Below the pieces are notes generated by a model. That model did no database searches and was not told the DNA's origin. It saw only the letters and a list, made by a program, of their open reading frames with translations. From JAFNAG01 sp963824985 (GTDB lineage Bacteria; Acidobacteriota; UBA6911), in the NCBI GenBank assembly GCA_963824985.1, contig CAWGRQ010000015.1, positions 20,513 through 84,512 on the forward strand: DNA of 64,000 nt, read 5' to 3'. Below are positions 36,342 through 47,733 of the stretch, piece after piece. The first letter of the stretch is position 1. Each line of letters starts with the position of its first letter. The translations under genes and the position numbers were made by a program.

Positions 36342-37688
36342 TCACCGCGCCGGGCTTTCCACCGGATCGGGCGATCGCGGCGGTTTCGCCTTCCCCATCT
36401 GCAGCACCGGCCCACCACGGTAGATTTCCCAAGCCATCAAAATATACATCGGCACGTACTCTACCAACAGTACCCAGGTCGGCTCAAACACCGGATGGTG
36501 GGCATACGCAAGATAGGACAGGAAACAGGCGCCGGTCCAGTAGACCATAAATGCATAGGGGAAAAAAGGGAGCGCCAGCGCGGCCCAGGATATGTACCAG
36601 GGGTGCACGGTAGTGGCCAGACACAGATCTGCGGTCATGATCCAGAATCCGGCATGAAGGATGTCCCGGGCGCTGCGCATGGGAAACCGCCAGGCAATCA
36701 GGCAGGCGATCAAAACCAGAACAACCGCGAGGTAGGGCCCGGTAAGCTTGTCCCATGCTTCTCCCCAGCCGACTCTACCGATAAAGCGAAGCAGGTAGTG
36801 GATTCCGGCATTGAACTCAAAGAGGCGGAAATAGAGCCCAAGCGATCGCAGGTAGGAAAGCCAGGTTCCGGGGGACAGGTATGCCATGACGCCGGCGGCA
36901 AAAACGGCGAGCCCTGCTCCACTGGCTTTCCATCCCGTGCGTCGCAGCAGCAGGGGCGCCCACAAGGCAGGATGCAGCTTGGCCAGTACAGCCCCGGCGA
37001 AACTGGTCATGGCTGCCAGACCGCGCGATTTTTGGATGAAGTAAATGGCCAACAGCATCAGGAACATGCTGCCGCTGTCGGAATGTCCTGAGTGGGAAAA
37101 CTCAAAGATAAAAAAAGGATTCCACGCCATCAGCAGCAGCGGCTGCAACCCCATGCCAAACATCAGAAGCAGTCTCCAGGCGAGGATCAACGAAGCGAAC
37201 TCCAGAAGGCTGAAGATGGCCTTCATCGGCACGACCTCGGGGCCGAACATCGTGTAGGATGCCTGGAACAGCGCCTGAGCCAGCGGCGGGTAGGCCGTGA
37301 CATAGGGCTTGGAGTTCAACATCGGATAGATCCGCGTGTCGCGGTACTTTTCCAGTTCGGGGGCATCCGGAGGATACCGGTAGGGATCGACTCCCAGCGC
37401 CGCGAGCTTGCCATCCCACATATATCGATAGACGTCCTCGCTCTGGTCCGGCGGCGCGGGGAGCACCGTGCCGCGATACATCAAGGCGAAAACCATTATG
37501 CAGATGGCGCCGCTCTTTCCTTTGACGGGACACCAGAAATAGCTTCCGAGACATACCAGAAAGATACCGAGCATGAGCGCCACGAACGCTGAGCTGTGCT
37601 CGCGCAGAGGGCTTAGGCGGTAACTCAGGAGCCAGAGCGATTCCAGCAGGCTGCCGGCCAGAATGAGAGGAGCTAAGTGCTTGAGCAT
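36342..37688 (-). CDS. Polytopic membrane glycosyltransferase-like protein
   Basis: This 448-residue protein has about eleven hydrophobic segments. An extracytoplasmic loop bears PPDQSEDVYRYMWDGKL, and NSKPYVTAYPPLAQALF lies further on, with acidic residues in the first loop. This pattern is typical of GT-C polyprenyl-phosphate-sugar transferases related to mannosyltransferases (DUF2029/GT87-like). The C-terminal tail is Pro-rich and cytoplasmic. The sugar and acceptor cannot be deduced. It is divergent from the ATP synthase genes. Confidence 0.65.
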   Translation of the reverse strand: MLKHLAPLILAGSLLESLWLLSYRLSPLREHSSAFVALMLGIFLVCLGSYFWCPVKGKSGAICIMVFALMYRGTVLPAPPDQSEDVYRYMWDGKLAALGVDPYRYPPDAPELEKYRDTRIYPMLNSKPYVTAYPPLAQALFQASYTMFGPEVVPMKAIFSLLEFASLILAWRLLLMFGMGLQPLLLMAWNPFFIFEFSHSGHSDSGSMFLMLLAIYFIQKSRGLAAMTSFAGAVLAKLHPALWAPLLLRRTGWKASGAGLAVFAAGVMAYLSPGTWLSYLRSLGLYFRLFEFNAGIHYLLRFIGRVGWGEAWDKLTGPYLAVVLVLIACLIAWRFPMRSARDILHAGFWIMTADLCLATTVHPWYISWAALALPFFPYAFMVYWTGACFLSYLAYAHHPVFEPTWVLLVEYVPMYILMAWEIYRGGPVLQMGKAKPPRSPDPVESPAR

Positions 37689-37756
37689 CCTGAGAATATA
37701 TCACCGGTGATGCTCAAGTGAAACTCCTTGACGAGCGTGGGCCCCTATGATATTTT
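37682..37756 (+). promoter_or_regulatory. ATP synthase operon promoter and adjacent inverted repeat
   Basis: TTGACG (37728-37733), a 17-base spacer and TATTTT (37751-37756) form a plausible sigma70 promoter before the b' gene. Just upstream an inverted repeat TGAGCATC/GATGCTCA (37682-37689 and 37709-37716) covers the start codon of the divergent glycosyltransferase gene and could bind a regulator. Confidence 0.5.
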
Positions 37757-37838
37757 CCACGCTTTCCATAAGCCGTTCACAATATCGGAACGCGATGGAA
37801 CTAATTCCGGCAAACTGCTGCTTCGATCGCGTGCGCCT

Positions 37839-38255
37839 ATGATCAGCCTAGATTGGTCCATTGTACCGGCGATCCTGATCTTCATTCTGACAGTCGTGGC
37901 CCTCAACTATCTGCTGATTCTCCCGATATGCCGAATTCAGGAGGAAAGGGAGAAGAGAACGACTGGACTCATGACCCGGTCACGACAGGATCTCGATCAC
38001 CAGATGCAGTTGTTTGACCAGTACCAGGCGACCATCAAGAACGCCCGGATGGGAGGGTATCGTCTGGTGGAAAAGGCCCGTTCCGAAGCCCTGTCGACCC
38101 GTAGTGCCGCTTTGACCGGGGCGCGCACGAGCGCAGAACAATTGATCCGTGATGGCCGGGAATCTCTTCAGCATCAGGTGGCTGCTGCGAAGGTGAGCCT
38201 TGACCGCGAAGCCCGCGAGACAGCCGGTCGCATCGCCGCGGCCATTTTGCATTGA
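37839..38255 (+). CDS. ATP synthase F0 subunit b'
   Basis: The 138-residue protein has an N-terminal membrane span (WSIVPAILIFILTVVALNYLL) followed by a long charged helix (SRQDLDHQMQLFDQYQATI) with a regular heptad look. It is the first of two b-type stalk subunits in tandem, like the b/b' pairs of Acidobacteria, cyanobacteria and other bacteria. ATG 37839 is chosen at the start of the membrane segment. The a and c subunit genes are not in front of it, so the F0 genes are split in this genome. Confidence 0.8.
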   Translation: MISLDWSIVPAILIFILTVVALNYLLILPICRIQEEREKRTTGLMTRSRQDLDHQMQLFDQYQATIKNARMGGYRLVEKARSEALSTRSAALTGARTSAEQLIRDGRESLQHQVAAAKVSLDREARETAGRIAAAILH

Positions 38256-38297
38256 TCTCCCCGAGGTGCGGCCTCAAGTTTAGGCCGTTCCGGGTGT

Positions 38298-38918
38298 ATG
38301 AGGATTCCGGGAATGATACCGGCGGGAAAAACAATGACTCATTGGAAGGGGAACAGGTTCTGGACCTGGGTTTGCGGTCTGATCGTGTTTTTCGCGCTTC
38401 CGGGGGCTTTGCAAGCTGCGGAAGGAACCGAGGGCGGGTGGGGCGTGCTGCTTGGGATCGGTCGCTTCACCAATCTGATCATCGTCTTTTCGGTCCTGGT
38501 CTGGGTGGGCCGTAAACCGCTGGCCAATTTCTTCGTCGGCCGGTCGCAGTCGATCAAAGCTCAATTGGCGGAGGCCCAGAAAGCCCGGTTGGATGCCGAA
38601 ACACGACTGGCGGAAATCACGGCCCGGATGGCCTCCCTGGATGACGAATTGAAGGAAATCAGGGCCGTGGCCGAACGGGAAGCCCAGGCGGAGCATCAGC
38701 GCCTGATCGCGGAGGCGGAGAGGGATGCGCAGAAGGTCATCGATCAGGCCAAGCGGGAGATTGAGGGGATGATCCGCGCGGCACAGCTTGAGCTCAGGGC
38801 CCATGCGGCCGATCTCTCCGTGGCTCTGGCGCAGCAGAAAATCGAAGGGGAGATCACGGACACGGATCGCAACCGCCTGTTCACGCGTTTCGTCACGAGT
38901 TTCGGAGGCAAGCCGTGA
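38298..38918 (+). CDS. atpF: ATP synthase F0 subunit b
   Basis: This is a 206-residue peripheral-stalk subunit. A possible signal or hydrophobic leader (VCGLIVFFALPGALQAAEG) precedes the membrane span (RFTNLIIVFSVLVWVGRKPL). A long alpha-helical stator region follows (KAQLAEAQKARLDAETRLAE). The two hydrophobic segments are typical of Acidobacteria-type b subunits. An in-frame ATG at 38334 (MTHWKG) could be the true start. The stop overlaps atpH by 4 bases (GTGA). Confidence 0.85.
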   Translation: MRIPGMIPAGKTMTHWKGNRFWTWVCGLIVFFALPGALQAAEGTEGGWGVLLGIGRFTNLIIVFSVLVWVGRKPLANFFVGRSQSIKAQLAEAQKARLDAETRLAEITARMASLDDELKEIRAVAEREAQAEHQRLIAEAERDAQKVIDQAKREIEGMIRAAQLELRAHAADLSVALAQQKIEGEITDTDRNRLFTRFVTSFGGKP

Positions 38919-39457
38919 TCACATCCTCTCTCTTTCACCGATATGCGCGCGCCCTGGCGGATGTGACGATGACGAAGGGGGAAGAGGTCCCTGTCCGGCG
39001 TGATCTCGACACCTATCGGGAGATATTCCGCCGGGTTCCGGCCCTCCTGCAGGCTCTGGACAGCCCGGCGATTCAACGCGAGGCCAAGGACAGGGTGCTG
39101 GCCGAGGTTGTGGCGCGCTATCCGGTGTCGGCAACAATGCGCAATTTTTTGGGCACTCTGCAGGACCATCATCGGATCCGCTATTTTGCCGAAATCTGTG
39201 ATGCGTACATGACTACGATCGATGAGCGGAAAGGGATCATCGCCGCCCGGGTTACGGCCGCGGCGCCGCTCGGTGATTCAGAGATGTTCGCCCTGCGCGA
39301 GAGCCTGTCCCGGGCTACCGGTAAACAGGTGACGCTGTCGGTGGCAAGCGATCCGAACCTGCTGGCCGGGGTCGTCGTTCAGATCGGCAGCACCGTGTAC
39401 GATGGCTCGATCCGCACGCAGCTCCGGGAAATGCGGCGGAGGCTGGCACAGTCGTAA
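38915..39457 (+). CDS. atpH: ATP synthase F1 subunit delta
   Basis: This is the 180-residue OSCP/delta subunit that joins the peripheral stalk to the alpha3beta3 head. The N-terminal SLFHRYARALADV, the middle RNFLGTLQDHHRI and the C-terminal LLAGVVVQIGSTVYDGSIRT, followed by QLREM, match the family. GTG at 38915 overlaps the atpF stop, which indicates translational coupling. Confidence 0.93.
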   Translation: MITSSLFHRYARALADVTMTKGEEVPVRRDLDTYREIFRRVPALLQALDSPAIQREAKDRVLAEVVARYPVSATMRNFLGTLQDHHRIRYFAEICDAYMTTIDERKGIIAARVTAAAPLGDSEMFALRESLSRATGKQVTLSVASDPNLLAGVVVQIGSTVYDGSIRTQLREMRRRLAQS

Positions 39458-39511
39458 GAGATGAAAACTGCGGTCCGGATGCCATCCGAACCGCGCTGAG
39501 GGGAAAAGGAC

Positions 39512-41086
<1,575 letters not shown>

Positions 41087-41088
41087 AT

Positions 41089-41954
41089 ATGGCGAACGTT
41101 CGCGACATCCGGCGGCGCATTCGGAGCGCCAAAAATATCCAGCAGATCACCCGCGCGATGAAGTTCGTTTCGGCGGCCCGGCTGCGCAAGGCCCAGGAGC
41201 GGGTGATTGCCGCGCGGCCCTACGCGCAGCAGATGCTGGCGGTGCTCAACAGCCTCGCCATGCGCGTCCCCGAGCAGAGCCACCCGCTGCTCGCCCAGCC
41301 GGGGTGGACAAGAACATCGAACTGGTGGTGATCACGGCGGACAAGGGGCTGTGCGGCGCCTACAACACGAACATCCTGCAGGCAGGCGTCTTGAGTTCCT
41401 CGTCGCCCGCAAAGACGCGGCGTGAACTGAACATTCTCGGAAAGCGCGGCCGGGACTTCTTCCGGCGCCGCACGTGGCCGTGCGCCACGAGGCCATTCAG
41501 CGTGCTGCAAAAGCCGAGCTTCGCCGACGCGGCCAGCCATCGCCAAGGACATCATCGAGGAATTCGTGCAGGAGAGGAAAGACCAGGTCTGGCTGGTCTA
41601 CAACGAGTTCAAGTCGGTCGTGCAGCAGACGGGTGATCGTCGAGCCGCTGCTCCCATCCGCGCTCGATGATCTGCCGGAAGACGCGGCACCGTCGAATAC
41701 CTCTATGACGAGCCGTCCGAGACAAGATATTTAACAACCTGCTCCCACGACATGTCGAGGCGCAGGTCTTCCGGGCTCTTCTGGAAGCGGCCGCCTCGGA
41801 GCAGGGCGCGCGCATGACCGCGATGGATGCGGCCACAAACAACGCCTCGGAGATGATCGACAGCCTGACTTTGTACGCCAACAAGGTTCGCCAGGCGGGC
41901 ATTACCAAGGAACTGATCGAAGTGGTCAGCGGCGCGGCTTCCGCCGGATCCTGA
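41089..41954 (+). CDS. atpG: ATP synthase F1 subunit gamma (frameshifted in this sequence)
   Basis: The gamma subunit is the central rotor shaft. The start MANVRDIRRRIRSAKNIQQI, then TRAMKFVSAARLRKAQE, is canonical. After about 41308 the frame changes. VVITADKGLCGAYNTNIL, DIIEEFVQERKDQVWLVYNE and the C-terminal FNNLLPRHVEAQVFRALLEA, SEQGARMTAMDAATNNA and SLTLYANKVRQAGITKEL follow in different frames before TGA at 41954. All expected gamma landmarks are present in order, so at least four small indels, probably consensus errors, explain the broken frame. Confidence 0.82.
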
Positions 41955-42035
41955 GCCGGACCGGCCAGTTCGATTGCGGCGCCGAGCGATGCGCCTCCCG
42001 GTTGCCGGGACACGCGTGACCCGATCGAGAGGAGA

Positions 42036-43448
<1,413 letters not shown>

Positions 43449-43611
43449 CATTTTCTGCCGGATTTCGTGGCGCGCGGTGCAGACGGGAGATGAACCTGAA
43501 GCCGCAGGACCCGGGAGTTTCCCGGGTCAGCAGCCGGGAGCGGGATCATAACCGCGACCACATGAGTGCACGCTGCCGACTGCAACTGCCAGATGCCTGC
43601 TGAGACTATTT

Positions 43612-44046
43612 ATGGCACTACCGGAAAATATTCAACTCGTCATCGTCACGCCGGAACGCCAGCTGTTCAGCGGTCCGGTGGATCAGGTTACGGTCCCTTC
43701 CAGCCAGGGATACCTGGGCATTCTCCCCGGGCATGCACCGCTTCTGGCGGAACTCGGCATCGGCAACATCAGCTATCAGATCGGCAACCGGGTCGAGTAT
43801 GTTTTCTGCTCCTGGGGATTCGCCGAAGTGTTGCCGGATCGAGTTGTCCTGCTGGCTCAATCGGCGGAATCCGCCTCGGAAATCGATCTGAACCGCGCGG
43901 AACAGGCAAAATCCAGGGCCGAGAAGCGCCTGGCTTCCAAGGATCCCAACCTCGATTTTGCCCGGGCCGAACTGGCGCTGCTGCGGGCCCTGTCCCGCCT
44001 GGACGTCGCCAGACACTATCGGCCTCAAATGGGCTCGGGACACTAG
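43612..44046 (+). CDS. atpC: ATP synthase F1 subunit epsilon
   Basis: This is a 144-residue central-stalk subunit that inhibits ATPase activity. The N-terminal beta-sandwich is recognisable by VIVTPERQLFSGPVDQVTVP and GYLGILPGHAPLLAELGIG. The C-terminal helical hairpin includes AEQAKSRAEKRLASKDPNLD followed by FARAELALLRALSRL. It lies 163 bases after the restored atpD end and closes the operon. Immediately downstream begins a repeat-rich accessory region. Confidence 0.93.
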   Translation: MALPENIQLVIVTPERQLFSGPVDQVTVPSSQGYLGILPGHAPLLAELGIGNISYQIGNRVEYVFCSWGFAEVLPDRVVLLAQSAESASEIDLNRAEQAKSRAEKRLASKDPNLDFARAELALLRALSRLDVARHYRPQMGSGH

Positions 44047-44064
44047 CCCGCTATCTGTTCAGCC

Positions 44065-44595
44065 CTGTGGTCAGAGGCAGCTAAAAACGCCACGGATTGC
44101 ACGGATTCCACTGATTTTTTAAAATCACTGCCGATTGCGGTGTTTATGGCACGCTCCGGGAGGCAGGCAATTACAACGACGTCGCCGGCTGCTGCACAAA
44201 CCTGCAATCTTCGGGTGTTTTTCCCGCCTAAGGGTTCGCGCAGAAATAAATTCACATTCCGGCACGAGCGCCGCGCCCCGAAGGGCTGCGTCCTCTCCTA
44301 TATCCCCTAAGCCGCGGCAGCGCTTACCCTTGAAATTTTCGGCTCAAATCGACCGCTGGAGGTTAGATAGGTTGTTCCTGTGGTCAGAGGCAGATAAAAA
44401 CGCCACGGATTGCACGGATTCCACTGATTTTTTTAAATCACTACCCAATTGCAGTTTTTATGTCACGCTCCGGGAGACGGGCAGATACGACGACGTCGCC
44501 GGCTGCCGCACAAACCTGCAATCTTCGGGTGTTTTTCCCGCCTAAGGGTTCGCGTAGAAATAAATTCACATTCCGGCTCGAGCGCCGCCCCCTTC
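44065..44595 (+). repeat. Tandem pair of ~225-bp repeats carrying the 14-kb repeat core
   Basis: Two related blocks, about 44063-44285 and 44378-44600, share CCTGTGGTCAGAGGCAG, the AAAACGCCACGGATTGCACG core, CACGCTCCGGGAG, GACGACGTCGCCGGCTGC-like sequence and AATCTTCGGGTGTTTTTCCC. They also share AAATAAATTCACATTCCGGC. The blocks are offset by about 312-316 bp and differ at scattered positions. Start codons within them give small, repeat-derived open frames with no recognisable product. Confidence 0.85.
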
Positions 44596-44699
44596 GGGCT
44601 CCGCAAAGGCCCTGCACACGGATCTGATCCGCGTTCATCCGTGTTCATCCGCGTCCTGCGATGTCTTGTTTCGTGAATAATGCGGAAGGCGGCTTTTTG

Positions 44700-45248
44700 T
44701 CGGAAGCGCCAACCGGGGTCGGAACTCTTCCGCAAGGCTGGTTTAACCACCTTGTTTGCGAATCGCAGGCCGTGTACCTGCCACGCCATCCTGAAGAGAG
44801 CGTCCTCTTTGGCGTGGTGGCGGGGCATCTCGAAACCTTCCTTGCCCGGCAGCATGAGCGCGATCGTCGGGTGCCCCGCTTTGTCGAGTTCCACCGCCAC
44901 GGTTCCATCTGGTCAGGTACCATGAGGTGCTGGCTTCGACGGCGTCGATCCGGCCCCTGGTGATTCCGGAACGTGAGCTGAATCCAACCCGGACTCATGC
45001 CGGCTGCCCGGCTGGGAGACCGGCCGGAACCGGGAAGGGGGAAAAGCGGGTCCCGGCCCAGGAATTACTCCTGGGCTGAATTGATGAAGAGGACATTTTC
45101 GATCGACGTTCTGGAATGCGATCGATGCGGTGGGCGCATGAGGATTCTGGCGGCGATCAATCCACCGGAGGCGATCCGGAAGATCCTGGACTGCCTGGGG
45201 CTGTCTTACGCGACCGCCGCCGATTGCGCGGGCGCTCCGGCCGGATGA
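44700..45248 (+). pseudogene. IS91-family transposase remnant, internally deleted
   Basis: The first part (about 44775-44890) reads YLPRHPEESVLFGVVAGHLE then TFLARQHERDRRVPRFVE, matching the N-terminal zinc-binding region of IS91-type transposases. The last part (45060-45240) reads NYSWAELMKRTFSIDVLECD then RCGGRMRILAAINPPEAIRK, matching the C-terminal CPRCGG segment of the same family. The central catalytic region (HUH and paired tyrosines) is missing, and the two parts are in different frames. This is a dead element. Confidence 0.75.
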
Positions 45249-45362
45249 CACGATGGATTGCTGACTGGAGGGTATCGGAGCGCGGCCGGAGGCCTGCAAA
45301 TTTCCTGCAGGGCAGGCGCCTATTTCGGGCTAGAATAGCTCCAAGGATCGGAAGGTTACATA

Positions 45363-45443
45363 ATCGATCTTATCAGAAGCCTGAAACCGCGAGCGCAGAC
45401 GAGAATCCGAACGCAAAACGGCAGCCGATTTCACCTATGCGTC
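45363..45443 (+). repeat. 81-bp dispersed repeat copy 1 (copy 2 at 57029-57109)
   Basis: ATCGATCTTATCAGAANCC, ACGCAAAACGGCAGCCGATT and TCACCTATGCGTC are shared with 57029-57109 in the same orientation, with about ten mismatches. Both copies touch the 3' end of a minus-strand exported-protein frame. Confidence 0.75.
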
Positions 45444-45634
45444 GAACCCGAGGTCGCCGTGTATGTGAGGCCGGTAGCCAGATCCTTGGCGATCACCACG
45501 GCCTTCTGCACCACGGCATTGCTGGGATCGAGGACCGTCCCCTTGATTTCGCCGGTGGACTCTTGGGAGTAGGCCCCACCCGCGATCAGCAAAAACAAAA
45601 TCAGGATTTGCTGTCGGATCAGATTCCTCGGCAT
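45442..45634 (-). pseudogene. N-terminal stub of an Oar-like TonB-dependent receptor
   Basis: From the ATG at 45634 the frame encodes a signal peptide (LIRQQILILFLLIAGGAYSQ) and then STGEIKGTVLDPSNAVVQKA, VVIAKDLATGLTYTATS. This is the carboxypeptidase-regulatory-like (CarboxypepD_reg) domain that opens many acidobacterial TonB-dependent receptors of about 1,000 residues. It is cut off after about 60 residues exactly where the 81-bp repeat begins. The plug and barrel are absent, so this is a remnant. Confidence 0.7.
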
Positions 45635-45689
45635 AAATAGCACCTCTTGGGTTGATTTACTGATCATGAAACCTGGAGACAGAACCAGT

Positions 45690-46366
45690 GTTGTCCAAAT
45701 CAGTGCGAAACCGGCAATGGGTGTCGCTTAAGGACTTGAACACCGATCATTGTGCAACTCCTCCCGGGACGAGGTCGTCGGCTGGAGTCTTTGCACTCCG
45801 GGTGCGAAGCCCGCAGGGCCGAGGTCAGGGGCCAGCTAAAGATGAGCGTCGAAGGTGCGGCACTCAATTCAGGCAGATGGCCGGCTGGATCAAAGAACAA
45901 ACGAGGTCTCGATCAGGAGACCTGGAATTTATGTTAAGTTTACTAAATAATAGAATCTATCCATTTATTTTTGGTTTGCCGCGCTCCGATGTCAAGCGAA
46001 TTTGCCGATCGCCTTGGCGCGATCTCGAATTATCATGACAGGATTCCGGGAGTTTTGATGCTCAAACTGAAAAAGGCGGTTCGATGCACGGATCTTACCT
46101 TGCAGCTATGCTCCTACGCGATTTGTCGATTGTGCGCTTAGAAAGATATTTTAGGCTCGAATTTTGGTTCCAAGCACCATTTCCCGGGTGATGGAATCGA
46201 CCAGATATTGCCGCATCAGGTATTTATCGTCGTCAGTCCCCTTATCGCCCCTCATCGCCTCATCGAAAAAAACCAAACAACATCGCGATTTCCGGTTTCA
46301 GCGTTCAAGCCGATGTGCGCATTCCGGCCCATGCTCGTATATGGCCGGAGTTCCTGTGCGATAGTA
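45690..46366. other. Non-coding or decayed stretch
   Basis: I recognise no gene here on either strand. AT content rises near 45930-46150, and the open frames are short and unlike known families. It separates the TonB-receptor stub from the DUF6524-like gene. Confidence 0.5.
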
Positions 46367-46801
46367 TTAGCCCTGCTTGGCATCGACCTCGACCTGACCG
46401 GTCAGCTTCCGGCGCACGATAGCCCAACTCATCCCGATGGCGAGCAGCAGACTCAGCGCCACAAGTCCCAGGTGCGAAAAGGCATTCGCGCTGTGCGGTT
46501 GAAAGACGCCCCCCTTGGCTATGAGCAGCCAGACGAGAGCGCCGAATATGCCCGCGATCAGGATCGCGCCGCCGAGTCCGAGTGACCGCCTCGTCGCCTG
46601 AATCACCACAAACCAGCCCGCGAGCAGGAGTAGAGCCACCAGGACCTTCACGGGCCCGATCGCCGGTGCACCAGATAGAAAGGGTGCAATGGCCCAGTGA
46701 TAAAACGATTGGCCCGACGGATTCCAGGTCCCGTAGACCAGAATGAAGGGGAGCACGATTCGACCGATTAGGCCGAGCGGATTAAACCGTTCACGTTCCA
46801 T
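46367..46801 (-). CDS. Small four-span membrane protein (DUF6524-like)
   Basis: From the ATG at 46801 the 144-residue protein has four hydrophobic segments. The first is GRIVLPFILVYGTWNPSGQS followed by FYHWA. The pattern 'Y(G/N)(T/P)NP(S/T)G(Q/Y)SFYHW' is one I associate with DUF6524 membrane proteins. The others are VKVLVALLLLAGWFVVIQAT, AILIAGIFGALVWLLIA and LGLVALSLLLAIGMSWAIV. The tail is charged. Function is unknown and the family match is from memory of the N-terminal pattern. Confidence 0.6.
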   Translation of the reverse strand: MERERFNPLGLIGRIVLPFILVYGTWNPSGQSFYHWAIAPFLSGAPAIGPVKVLVALLLLAGWFVVIQATRRSLGLGGAILIAGIFGALVWLLIAKGGVFQPHSANAFSHLGLVALSLLLAIGMSWAIVRRKLTGQVEVDAKQG

Positions 46802-47090
46802 AGGGCACCAGTGAATTCTTGATTGGTAATGACAGTAGCTCCTGGCAGGGCATGATTCTGTCGGGCCAATTCCCCTGCGCTGCCTCGGGCTGATCGTCAC
46901 GCCGGTCGCAGGCGGCGCGCTGCCGGGTTCTGAAACTGAGCCGCTCGGAACGTGTCAATGACATTGCTGCACCACTCATTACGAAGAGTGACGCGCCACT
47001 TCACCTGGCAGGAATTCCACGGGGCGGGCCCCATGTCGCACGAAATTGCGTGCCATTCCGTTGAGCAGCCAGGATGCGTGGCGCGTGCGG

Positions 47091-47429
47091 CTAGCTCGAT
47101 TGGATCTTCTCAATTTCGCTTTGGATGAACTGTCTTCCACCATCCAATGCCCGCTGGAATTCGGCGATTTTACTGTCGGTCCAATCGATCCCGCGATTCA
47201 GACCTCCTCCGATTTTTTCTGCTGCGTCACCGACGAGATTTTGGATGGAGTGCCTCCACTCAATCTGTGCTGCCTCCACCTTATTTCTCGTCTTCTCGGC
47301 GAATCGGTATAGGTCACTACGCGTCTTGCGACCGGATTGGGGCGCTAACAAGAGAGCCACCCCTGCTCCCAACAATCCACCTGCGATAAGGGCAACAGCA
47401 GTGTTCCTATTCACGATAGTTTCGGGCAT
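47091..47429 (-). CDS. YtxH-domain protein
   Basis: The 112-residue protein has a glycine-rich membrane segment (VALIAGGLLGAGVALLLAP) followed directly by QSGRKTRSDLYRFAEKTRNK, the YtxH signature (GxxxGxxxGLLLAPxSGxxTR). An amphipathic helical tail follows. YtxH-type proteins are stress-associated small membrane proteins of poorly known function. GAAAGGAAAGG precedes the ATG. Confidence 0.8.
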   Translation of the reverse strand: MPETIVNRNTAVALIAGGLLGAGVALLLAPQSGRKTRSDLYRFAEKTRNKVEAAQIEWRHSIQNLVGDAAEKIGGGLNRGIDWTDSKIAEFQRALDGGRQFIQSEIEKIQSS

Positions 47430-47733
47430 GGGACCTTTCCTTTCAATTCAGCAGAAAACCGAGGCCTGAAGGTGCGATGCGCGTCCTTCTCGATTTAGAG
47501 TAGCCGACGACCCGGATAAATGCTGTTCACATCTGCACACCCTGCTGTTCACAATTGCTCTCAACGTTATGAAATGCGGGTTACGATAGAAATATTTCAC
47601 CATTTCGGGTACCACCCGCAGCGACTTGGTCATGGGCTGGAATTTGGTGAAATGGTTGCCTGACACCGATCTTTGCGATGATCGGGCTGAAACCGCCTGT
47701 GGACGTCCAGGGAAAGGGAAAAGGGTCAAAGGA
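47430..47733. other. Intergenic region between YtxH and kinase genes
   Basis: I see no gene in these 304 bases. The minus-strand gene on the right (kinase-SUMF1) ends at 47734. No convincing terminator or promoter stands out. Confidence 0.5.

Noticed and set aside
44001..44650. CRISPR-like array of repeats after atpC
   Set aside because: There are only two blocks of about 225 bp with no short regular repeat-spacer pattern and no cas genes.
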